A stretch of DNA of 12,678 bases from Bdellovibrio sp. (lineage in GTDB: Bacteria; Bdellovibrionota; Bdellovibrionia; Bdellovibrionales; Bdellovibrionaceae). The notes under the pieces were generated by a model that was not told the DNA's origin, searched no databases, and saw only the letters and a list, made by a program, of their open reading frames with translations. Each line of letters begins with the position of its first letter. The first letter of the stretch is position 1. Below are positions 1 through 6,015 of the stretch, piece after piece. The position numbers were made by a program, and so were the translations under genes. Location: contig JAHRXB010000274.1 in the NCBI GenBank assembly GCA_019104905.1, positions 1-12,678 of the forward strand, in the 5' to 3' direction.

Positions 1-173
1 ACTCCTGCGGGCGCAACCCATGAACTATTTGAAGTAAAATAGGTGTATCCACCAGAGCCTGACGAGCTTCCACTCAATTTTTTCCAAGTAACAGCCATGG
101 ACAAACTTGCCCCCGAAGAGACAAAAATTATGACACTCCATCTTAATGATCGAATGAATCTATTCACTTTCAT
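1..173 (-). CDS. Partial secreted surface protein (N-terminus only)
   Basis: The first 57 codons of a gene whose 3' part lies beyond the window start. ATG at 173 is preceded by AAGGGA about 6 nt upstream, a good ribosome-binding site. The protein begins MKVNRFIRSLRW, then a hydrophobic stretch and a likely signal-peptidase site after SLSMA, around residue 27. The mature part opens with a Ser/Gly linker (SGSSSGSGG) and then TYFTSNSSWVAPAG, which resembles the start of the glycine-rich beta domains (Phe-Thr...Trp-x-x-Pro-x-Gly) found in surface and fibre-like proteins. It starts only 27 nt after the stop of the fibre-like gene 201-2153 on the same strand, so the two are probably co-transcribed and may act together at the cell surface. 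The open frame, signal peptide and ribosome-binding site are seen directly; the domain similarity is inferred from a short stretch. Confidence 0.8.
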   Translation of the reverse strand, partial: MKVNRFIRSLRWSVIIFVSSGASLSMAVTWKKLSGSSSGSGGYTYFTSNSSWVAPAG

Positions 174-200
174 TAAATTCCCTTCGGCCATATTCCCAAT

Positions 201-2153
201 CTAGTTGCAAATCATTAGATTTCCACTGCTGTCTCGAGCAATAGCTCCGGCGCCGATCGCGGAACAATCATCGCCCTCATTCGCGGTTGTCGTGCCTGGA
301 AAAAAGTAGGCATTCGAATCGACAATTTTGTTATTATTTATTTTCATACTTGTCGCATTCACAGACCCCGAAACGGTTGCAGAACCGTTGATAACCGTAG
401 ATCCAGTACCACTCGGAGTCAGAGTTACATTCTGATTCGTTCCACCCGCTGCAAATGTCAAAGCTCCGGTGCCTGTGATAGATCCATTTGAGGTTCCGGT
501 TCCGCCGTTAGCGACTCCGATCACAGAACTTCCCGAGGGGTCTCCGTAATCAGCTTCACACACCCATGCACTGCCATTCCAACGCACCTTATTTCCTGCA
601 GCACAGGTCGATGAAGGCAATCTCGCATCATTCGCTTGAACTACTTTTCCTGCGGTATTTGTAGTTGCGAAGTCGGGAACGATACTTCCTGCACTTGTTG
701 TCAAACCTGCTCCAATGCTGATTCCAATATTCCCACCGGTAACATTAATTGGAGCGGTTGTTCCCAGAGCCGTATAAGTACCAGTCCCCGTTCTTTGCAC
801 AATTCCTGTTAACGCAAGACCTGCAATTGCATTGAGTTCTGAGGAGCCCGACTGTTTATCATTAAATATTGTCCAATCTGAAGATTTCAAATAACCATTC
901 GCTGTCGAACTTGCGGCCGGAATATCCACGGCCATTGCGCTAGTCCCTGACACCGTGATTGGATTTCCTGCTGTAAGAGCCGCACTCACACTAGTGACAG
1001 CTCCCGAACTTGAAAGTGTTGAACAGATCCAGCCCGTTCCCGTTGAATATTTTAAAATCTCGCCATTATTACAGGCCACATTATTGGGTCTGTAATCAAA
1101 ATACTTCGCTGTTGCATTGACGATGCTATCAATCGCCGTCGTGATATTGGTCAACGCACTTCCATCCACTGCGGGCAACTTTCCGGCTCCGTCCAACTGC
1201 ACAATCTTATTGGCTGTCGTGCCGACATCCACGGCAATCGTACCATTGCTATTGATCGTTCCCCCCGTGAGTCCTGTTCCCGCTGTAATTCCCGTGACAG
1301 TTCCACTTCCAGCAACAGTTCCCCAAGTTCCATCTCCTTTAAGAACCTTCGTCCCATCGACGGGACTCGGTAAACTCAATGTAGAAATTGGACCAAGTCC
1401 TAGATTGGTTCTTGCCGCACTGGCATTAGTTGCTCCAGTACCACCATTAGCAATGGCGACAGTCCCAGTCACATTACTTGCGGTCGTCGCCGTCGCGGCA
1501 TTCCCGGTGATGTTGACACCCGCACTAGTTCCACCGGAATTAAAGTTATTTAAAATCGCATCGAGCTTCGCAAAACGACCAAAGATACTCTCAATATTTG
1601 TCTGAGTGAGATTCTGAGTTCCATTAATACTTACAAAGTCAGTCTCAACTTTGCCATTTAGAGTCTCAGCGCTGACGGCAAACGGCACAGATCTTAAGTT
1701 AAAATCAGCGACAATTGGATCAGCACCTATCGTCGTCGAAATACGAAGCTTTCTAGCATGATTCGAAGCTGGCGTGTAACTTGTAACAGCACCATTCACT
1801 GAGCCATCTGTATTGATACAGGTCAACCCCGTGATCGCTGTCGCGGTATTGTCAAAAATTTTTGTAACACTTAATCCCTGATCCGCACCGCCAACCGTTC
1901 CTTTCGTGACAATCACATTTAGATAACCGTTGATGATGTCTATATTTGAAAAGTTCTCTTCGCGAAGAATGCAACCATTGGGGGCAAGGATCTTCGCATT
2001 GACGGTAAGACCTGTGACATTGACAGCAGCACCCGATGGACTTTTAATAAAAGCCTGAAAAGAGATTCCTTTGCTCGCAGCCACAGCCTGCGAAAACAGC
2101 AACAAGAAACTAATCTTGGCGACGAACCAATGGACCTTATTCACCACTATCAT
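201..2153 (-). CDS. Tail-fibre-like secreted surface protein
   Basis: A 650-residue low-complexity fibre protein rich in Gly, Thr, Ser, Ala and Asn. The start at ATG 2153 is preferred: AAGGTG lies 6 nt upstream and the product begins with a signal peptide (MIVVNKVHWF, hydrophobic core, AVA-ASKG at about 26). ATG 2174 (657 residues) is the alternative; longer versions add no signal peptide. Residues 28-160 form an N-terminal domain shared with the protein at 8451-10139 (APNG/SPDG, then GYLNV/GFFSLN, then SVPFAVSAE/SVPYSLES). Phage-tail-fibre repeat motifs follow: GGTGATNASAARTNLGL at 237-253, GDGTW at 273-277 and a second GGTG block near 550. Cysteine pairs 361/377, 517/532 and 630/649 each frame a short Trp- or Gly-bearing loop and may form local disulfides. 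It overlaps the upstream lipoprotein gene by 17 nt, which suggests translational coupling. Likely a surface adhesin or fibre; its target is unknown. Confidence 0.85.
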   Translation of the reverse strand: MIVVNKVHWFVAKISFLLLFSQAVAASKGISFQAFIKSPSGAAVNVTGLTVNAKILAPNGCILREENFSNIDIINGYLNVIVTKGTVGGADQGLSVTKIFDNTATAITGLTCINTDGSVNGAVTSYTPASNHARKLRISTTIGADPIVADFNLRSVPFAVSAETLNGKVETDFVSINGTQNLTQTNIESIFGRFAKLDAILNNFNSGGTSAGVNITGNAATATTASNVTGTVAIANGGTGATNASAARTNLGLGPISTLSLPSPVDGTKVLKGDGTWGTVAGSGTVTGITAGTGLTGGTINSNGTIAVDVGTTANKIVQLDGAGKLPAVDGSALTNITTAIDSIVNATAKYFDYRPNNVACNNGEILKYSTGTGWICSTLSSSGAVTSVSAALTAGNPITVSGTSAMAVDIPAASSTANGYLKSSDWTIFNDKQSGSSELNAIAGLALTGIVQRTGTGTYTALGTTAPINVTGGNIGISIGAGLTTSAGSIVPDFATTNTAGKVVQANDARLPSSTCAAGNKVRWNGSAWVCEADYGDPSGSSVIGVANGGTGTSNGSITGTGALTFAAGGTNQNVTLTPSGTGSTVINGSATVSGSVNATSMKINNNKIVDSNAYFFPGTTTANEGDDCSAIGAGAIARDSSGNLMICN

Positions 2154-2430
2154 AGAAAACACCTTGAATTTCATAGTGATTATCCAGCACCTGATTTTCA
2201 GATATCTCGCCGATCGCCCCACTGATCTGATAGTGATTGGAGGTCGTGACTGTTTCACCATTAATGAAATCGGGTTGAGTCCGTCGCTCCACAGATTCAA
2301 CTTGAGGCAACGAACTTAAAATCTGCGCATCCATCGAACAACCGCTGATGGCCACGACAAGAGCCGACGAAATCAGTCCGCCCAGCAAGATCTTCGACTT
2401 TAAATTCCACAACATCCCCGACAATTTCAT
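2137..2430 (-). CDS. Small lipoprotein with paired NHYxIxG motifs
   Basis: A 97-residue predicted lipoprotein. The longest frame begins at a TTG (2436), but ATG 2430 has AGG about 6 nt ahead and gives a normal signal: MKLSGMLWNLKSK, hydrophobic core, lipobox ISGC. The mature end reads CSMDAQILSS, close to CSLDANILAS in the lipoprotein at 5149-5466, so the two share a lipoprotein N-terminus although their C-termini differ. The C-terminal third holds two similar units, NHYQISGAIGE and NHYEIQGVF. These resemble the 'xxYxLSGxxG...xxYxLxGGF' pattern seen near the ends of some bacterial surface proteins. The gene overlaps the following fibre-like gene by 17 nt, so the pair is probably made together; the lipoprotein may help anchor or display the fibre (inference). 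A tandem TGTCC element and a possible extended -10 lie just upstream. Confidence 0.8.
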   Translation of the reverse strand: MKLSGMLWNLKSKILLGGLISSALVVAISGCSMDAQILSSLPQVESVERRTQPDFINGETVTTSNHYQISGAIGEISENQVLDNHYEIQGVFYDSGE

Positions 2431-2455
2431 AAACAACCTATCGGGATATCAAAAA

Positions 2456-2482
2456 AACATAACAGATGGACACCGTGGACAT
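2456..2482 (-). promoter_or_regulatory. Tandem TGTCC element (site A) with possible extended -10
   Basis: On the minus strand 2482-2467 reads ATGTCCACGGTGTCCA, two TGTCC half-sites with a 9-bp repeat length. It is followed at 2464-2456 by TGTTATGTT, a fair extended -10 (TGnTATnnT). It lies 37 bp upstream of the lipoprotein start at 2430, in the otherwise empty 130-bp gap after the rhodanese-like gene. Unlike the other copies, the consensus here reads on the same strand as the gene and abuts the putative -10, a position that would suit a repressor. The binding protein is unknown. Confidence 0.45.
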
Positions 2483-2560
2483 GTTATTTAAAGATTCACA
2501 TATGGACCGATATTAATGAGTTTGAATTTCTCAGGATGAGATCTTAATGAAAGAACCGGA

Positions 2561-3490
2561 CTATTGTCGTTCCCATTGTCGATAGCCCCCCAGATAATTC
2601 ACGACCTTTTGATATCCCAGCGATCTCATGGCATAGGCGACGGCTCCACTTCGGACCCCGCGTTCACTGATAACAAATACGATCGAGTTCTTATGAACTC
2701 CCAGTTCTGCTAAACGATTATTTACCGAAGCCGATGGCAAACCGCGATCATCAAAAAACTCGCTCCAGGACAGATGCAGAAGAGGCGCCTTGACCTCCTT
2801 TTCCATTTTTAAATTGTATCCTTCAAATTCTTTTTGCGATCTGACGTCTAAGACAAGCACCTTGTGCTGCAGCTCAGGAAATTTCATACCGAAAAAAGAT
2901 TTTGGCGGCGGATACAAGGCTCCCAAGGGCACTCCCCCCAAGGCCCGACTGCGTGCTTTGCTCGTCCATCCTCTTTGTGGCAATGTTTGAGTTACATAGG
3001 CTCTAAAATCCACAGCCTCAATGAATAGATTCGGATCAGCCTCCGGATGTCCTGCGGGCTTTCTGACCGCAGATGGTATGGCACTAAATCCACTTTTTAA
3101 ATAGAATTCCAAGGACAACGTATAAACATTCTGCATTCCAAAGATATCGAAGATCCAGGCGATATAACCATCTTCTCCCACTCCCTGCTTACCACGCCCT
3201 ACGACAAGAATAGTTTTCTCAGAACTCACGTCCAATTTTTCCACCAGCTTCGCCATAGCCAGAGGGCTTATCCCCACAAAATCGTCCCATCGCATCGCTG
3301 TAGCACCCGGCAACAGTGGTCTTTGAGACTCTTCCGTAGATCGCACGTCAAACACCATCGTGGATTCTTGGCGTAAGTTATGGATATTGAGCGGAGCCAG
3401 AGGAACGTCATGATAAACTGGAGTCTTTTGCTGACATCCCAGAACTAAAAAGATCAACACATGCAGAAGAACCCGTCTGCTCAATCTCAT
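2561..3490 (-). CDS. Lipoprotein with two rhodanese-like domains, apparently catalytically dead
   Basis: A 309-residue lipoprotein. ATG 3490 is chosen over the TTG at 3535 because it gives a textbook lipoprotein signal (MRLSRRVLLHVLIFLVLGC, lipid on Cys19) and has GAGG 5 nt ahead. Residues 35-140 form one rhodanese-like domain (VFDVRS at 46-51, PGA at 61-63). Residues 203-309 form a second (VLDVRSQKEFEG at 213-224, C-terminal YLGGYRQW at 299-306). Active rhodaneses carry a catalytic cysteine in a CxxGxR loop. Here the second loop reads SERGVRS with Ser275 in the cysteine position, and the first loop (VVGRGKQGVGEDG, 96-108) has no cysteine. The only cysteine in the whole protein is the lipobox one, so sulfur transfer is unlikely and a binding or scaffold role at the outer membrane fits better. 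It follows the chemotaxis receptor gene by 64 nt; a hairpin covers its ribosome-binding site. Confidence 0.85.
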   Translation of the reverse strand: MRLSRRVLLHVLIFLVLGCQQKTPVYHDVPLAPLNIHNLRQESTMVFDVRSTEESQRPLLPGATAMRWDDFVGISPLAMAKLVEKLDVSSEKTILVVGRGKQGVGEDGYIAWIFDIFGMQNVYTLSLEFYLKSGFSAIPSAVRKPAGHPEADPNLFIEAVDFRAYVTQTLPQRGWTSKARSRALGGVPLGALYPPPKSFFGMKFPELQHKVLVLDVRSQKEFEGYNLKMEKEVKAPLLHLSWSEFFDDRGLPSASVNNRLAELGVHKNSIVFVISERGVRSGAVAYAMRSLGYQKVVNYLGGYRQWERQ

Positions 3491-3492
3491 AG

Positions 3493-3531
3493 ACACCTCA
3501 CTCAAGATGCAATCATTCCCCAGTGAGGTGT
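3493..3531 (-). promoter_or_regulatory. Hairpin sequestering the ribosome-binding site of the rhodanese-like gene
   Basis: In the mRNA sense, ACACCTCACT (3531-3522) and AGTGAGGTGT (3502-3493) are perfect complements of 10 bp with a 19-nt loop. The 3' arm contains GAGG, the Shine-Dalgarno for ATG 3490, and ends 2 nt before the start codon. No T-run follows, so it is not a rho-independent terminator. If folded, it would block translation of the rhodanese-like lipoprotein. Opening by temperature, a small RNA or a translating ribosome is possible; that part is inference. Confidence 0.55.
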
Positions 3532-3554
3532 TCAATCAAACATCATTCCATCTG

Positions 3555-5015
3555 TTAACCGGCATGTCCCATAATCAGATGGGACAATTCCAGTACAGAC
3601 TCATCAAGATGTTTCGCCTGTTGAGTCATCTCTTCGGAAGAGGCGGCCACCTCTTCAGAGGCCGAGGCATTTTGTTGAACCGACGTATCCAACTCGTTCA
3701 TGGCCTTGGAAATCTGGGAGATACCGTCGGCCTGTTCTTTACTTGCAGCGGCGATTTCTTCTGTCAAACTTGTCATCTTTCTAATTGAAAGAAGGATCTT
3801 CTGCAGATGTTCACCACTTTCTTTCGCGGCCTTTTCGCCATCACCAATTTTATCCACGCTCATACGGATGAGATCCGAGATATCTTTCGCCGCCACCGCA
3901 CTTCGTTGTGAAAGGCTGCGGACAGCTTCCGCGACCACGGCGAATCCTCTTCCGTGCTCGCCAGCTCTGGCCGCTTCAACCGAAGCATTCAAGGCCAAAA
4001 GATTTGTCTGAAAAGCGATATCATCAATCACCGAAATGATCTCTTCGATTTTTTTCGAACTCGCGGAGATCTCGTACATAACTTCAATCATGTGTCTGAT
4101 TTCTTTTTCTCCATGCTCCCCTGATTTCAGGCTGTCCTTTGAGAGGCTCGATGCCGTAGAGGCGCTTTCCGCATTGTTTTTCACCATACTGGAAAGCTCT
4201 TCGACGGATGCCACTGTTTCTTCCAAAGAACTGGCTGCCTGCACAGCCCCAGAAGAAACCTGATGACTGGCCGCCGCCAACTGCTGACTGACTGTCAGAA
4301 CTTGCTCCTCTGTCTGTTCAATCCCCTGTAAAACTCGGGTCAACGACAAGGCCAATGCCTGCCCCATCCAAATACCGATCAGAATAATTCCTAGAATTCC
4401 AGTCAAACTTAGAGCAATTACGATGCGCTCTCCTAAATTGGCCACACTTTCAGCCTCATTCACTTCTTCGGCCATGTGCGCTTCGATGATGTCACTAGAG
4501 TCCATCGCCGCTTGGATCATGGTCTGCACATGAGGAACCAAAATCTCCAGCATTATCTTTCGCGCTTTCAAGTTTCCTTCTTCGCTATTGGATTCCAACA
4601 GCGCCAAGGTTTCATTCAGTGGCCTTTCAAGAGTCTCGAGTTCTTTTTTTACTATCGGGAATTTCTCCTTCATATCGTCGCTAAGAAACTTCGCTTCGAA
4701 GTCCGCGGAGAGCTTATTTAAAATCGCAAATCGCTTTCGTACGTCCTCAATCTTTTCTTTGCGAATTGTCGTATTGTCCGTTGAGGCCTCCGCCGTCCAA
4801 AGAAATCTCATCATAGCATTTCCATGAACTCGGATATTCATGATGATCTGGTTTTTGGGAAACAACTCTTTGGCCATGCTTTGACTATTCGCAAACTGTG
4901 ATCGCAAAGCCCAGATCGCCGTCAGACTCAGAAGAACAAAGAGAGTGCTGGGAATTAGAATCAGAACCAAAAGTTTAAGTCGAACACCCCGCAACCACAC
5001 ACGTACTGCTTCCAT
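3555..5015 (-). CDS. Methyl-accepting chemotaxis protein (transmembrane receptor)
   Basis: A 486-residue receptor that would signal to a CheA/CheW array. ATG 5015 has GAGG 5 nt upstream. Transmembrane segment 1 is at about 13-36 and segment 2 at about 197-220. The roughly 160-residue helical periplasmic part between them is the size of a four-helix-bundle (4HB_MCP-type) sensor. The HAMP region after segment 2 is not well recognisable. The cytoplasmic coiled coil runs to the end, with the highly conserved hairpin tip at about 329-362 (IDDIAFQTNLLALNASVEAA... then AGEHGRGFAVVAEAVR), the CheA/CheW contact site. Glu/Gln/Ser/Ala-rich helices on both sides are typical methylation regions. There is no C-terminal NWETF-type tether. 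The ligand cannot be predicted. The putative promoter region is 5016-5105, after the terminator of the preceding lipoprotein gene. Confidence 0.95.
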   Translation of the reverse strand: MEAVRVWLRGVRLKLLVLILIPSTLFVLLSLTAIWALRSQFANSQSMAKELFPKNQIIMNIRVHGNAMMRFLWTAEASTDNTTIRKEKIEDVRKRFAILNKLSADFEAKFLSDDMKEKFPIVKKELETLERPLNETLALLESNSEEGNLKARKIMLEILVPHVQTMIQAAMDSSDIIEAHMAEEVNEAESVANLGERIVIALSLTGILGIILIGIWMGQALALSLTRVLQGIEQTEEQVLTVSQQLAAASHQVSSGAVQAASSLEETVASVEELSSMVKNNAESASTASSLSKDSLKSGEHGEKEIRHMIEVMYEISASSKKIEEIISVIDDIAFQTNLLALNASVEAARAGEHGRGFAVVAEAVRSLSQRSAVAAKDISDLIRMSVDKIGDGEKAAKESGEHLQKILLSIRKMTSLTEEIAAASKEQADGISQISKAMNELDTSVQQNASASEEVAASSEEMTQQAKHLDESVLELSHLIMGHAG

Positions 5016-5105
5016 ATATACCTCACAATGACATTACTGATTTGTCATCCGGATCGGAGGATATATGGTCGCCCATGAGCTGTAAGATGTGAATTTGAGG
5101 AGTAT

Positions 5106-5136
5106 TTAAACAAAATACACCGCCAGAGTGGAGGTG
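5106..5136 (-). terminator. Rho-independent terminator after the small lipoprotein gene
   Basis: On the minus strand CACCTCCACTCTGGCGGTG (5136-5118) folds as CACC/GGTG plus CC/GG with one mismatch and a 5-nt loop. TATTTTGTTT follows directly. It lies 12 nt after the stop of the lipoprotein gene at 5149, so it separates that gene from the chemotaxis receptor gene. Confidence 0.6.
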
Positions 5137-5148
5137 CTGCAGGGGGGA

Positions 5149-5466
5149 CTAGAAGGACATTAGATTACCTTGTAGGGATGTATAGACTGTCCACCCATTT
5201 TTCTTATGACGAATTCCTTGGGTCCAGTCTCCGGCAGAAGAGCTCACTTTCCAGCTTCCACCGTGAACACTCGGAACTTCTCGGATTGCAATCGCACCTG
5301 CGGAAGTACCACGAAGGGCCGGTGAATCTGACGTTGGTCCTTCATGTCCGTTCGGGTCTTGAGGACCATTGGTAGTCAACCCCTCCCGTGAGGCGAGAAT
5401 ATTCGCATCAAGCGAACATCCAGCTAAAAAAAGAATCAGAGAAGCTTTAAAAAGAAAATCCACCAT
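5149..5466 (-). CDS. Small lipoprotein, CSLDANI family N-terminus
   Basis: A predicted lipoprotein of 105 residues from ATG 5466 (MVDFLFKASLILFLAGC, lipid on the Cys at 17). ATG 5475 and ATG 5508 are in frame too. None has a clear Shine-Dalgarno; the most upstream would overlap a putative -10, and 5466 gives a normal-length lipoprotein signal. The mature start CSLDANILAS matches CSMDAQILSS of the lipoprotein at 2137-2430. A Gly/Pro/Ser/Asn-rich linker follows, then a C-terminal part with SVHGGSWKVSSS and GWTVYTSLQG. The family function is not recognised. It is probably its own transcription unit, as it has a terminator behind it and a tandem TGTCC element in front, although it also follows the signal peptidase gene on the same strand. 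Confidence 0.75.
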   Translation of the reverse strand: MVDFLFKASLILFLAGCSLDANILASREGLTTNGPQDPNGHEGPTSDSPALRGTSAGAIAIREVPSVHGGSWKVSSSAGDWTQGIRHKKNGWTVYTSLQGNLMSF

Positions 5467-5499
5467 TGTGAACATATCGGAACAGACCGCTCTGGACCT

Positions 5500-5540
5500 A
5501 ATATACATTCACATATTGAATCACGTGTCCCTCGTGTCTA
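5500..5540 (-). promoter_or_regulatory. Tandem TGTCC element (site C) and putative -10 of the small lipoprotein gene
   Basis: On the plus strand 5525-5540 reads GTGTCCCTCGTGTCTA, two half-sites 9 bp apart, one of them TGTCT. It overlaps the stop codon of the signal peptidase gene. On the minus strand TATATT (5505-5500), preceded by TG, could be a -10. A 17-bp spacing puts the -35 inside the tandem element, where no TTGACA-like sequence exists. That arrangement suits an activator-dependent promoter, but it is unproven. Confidence 0.4.
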
Positions 5541-6011
5541 ATTCTGAGGGGACTTGAATAATACCTTTCCTGTAATCTGACGAATATCGATCATCCCAAA
5601 TTTAGACGAATCGAGCGTGCCGCTAATGTTATCCCCCATCACGAGATAGGTGTCTTTGGGAAGAGTTGGATAGGATTTCGCATACAGCTCGAGCATTTTT
5701 GAATCCAAAGCGTAGGCCTGCCCCTGACTGTTCTTCAAAAGCTTTTTGTTAATATAGATATTCCGATTGCGATATTCAAAGAAGTCACCAGGTCCACCCA
5801 CGACCTTTTTGACGATCTCATTTCTATCATCTGTAATCTTTATGATTACAATATCTCCGACCACAGGCCGATGGCACTTGTAGTAATCAAGACTCACCCG
5901 AATCTCTTGCGCCGACTTCAACAATGGACTCATCGAGTCCCCGCGCACAGTGAAGGACTTCACGTGCAGGCCACAACTTGCTGCAAAGAGATATGTAAGA
6001 AATAGGTTCAT
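5538..6011 (-). CDS. Small S26-family signal peptidase
   Basis: A 157-residue signal peptidase I-like serine/lysine protease. ATG 6011 has AAGG 7 nt upstream and begins 4 nt after the protease stop; the longer in-frame start at 6053 would overlap the protease gene. After one short hydrophobic segment (residues 2-13) come the conserved boxes. RGDSMSP at 23-29 has Ser26 as the nucleophile. GDIVIIK at 52-58. IVKKVVGGPGD at 66-76 has Lys68 as the general base. GDN...TLDSSKFG at 126-139 corresponds to GDNxxxSxDSR. It is much shorter than E. coli LepB and lacks its large inserted domain and second N-terminal membrane helix, closer to TraF/IMP or Gram-positive types. FAASC at 9-13 might even act as a weak lipobox. 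Being last in the lipoprotein-protease-peptidase unit suggests a dedicated maturation role (inference). Confidence 0.88.
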   Translation of the reverse strand: MNLFLTYLFAASCGLHVKSFTVRGDSMSPLLKSAQEIRVSLDYYKCHRPVVGDIVIIKITDDRNEIVKKVVGGPGDFFEYRNRNIYINKKLLKNSQGQAYALDSKMLELYAKSYPTLPKDTYLVMGDNISGTLDSSKFGMIDIRQITGKVLFKSPQN

Positions 6012-6015
6012 CTTT

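Noticed and set aside
1117..1605. Long plus-strand open frame of 162 codons, hydrophobic and Val/Pro/Leu-rich
   Set aside because: It is antisense to the Gly/Thr/Ala-rich fibre gene; GGN, ACN and GCN codons read backwards give this Pro/Val/Ala-rich composition. It has no ribosome-binding site and no family motif.
201..2300. A prophage remnant, suggested by phage tail-fibre motifs
   Set aside because: Both fibre-like proteins carry signal peptides, and no capsid, tail, integrase or lysis gene lies nearby, so chromosomal surface proteins are the simpler reading.
3507..3788. Plus-strand frame of 93 codons opposite the receptor's 3' end
   Set aside because: The minus strand is conserved receptor coiled coil; the plus reading is a shadow.
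5028..5048. Inverted repeat ATGACA-N9-TGTCAT in the leader of the chemotaxis receptor gene
   Set aside because: A 6-bp arm with a 9-nt spacer is expected several times by chance in this length, and nothing else supports an operator.
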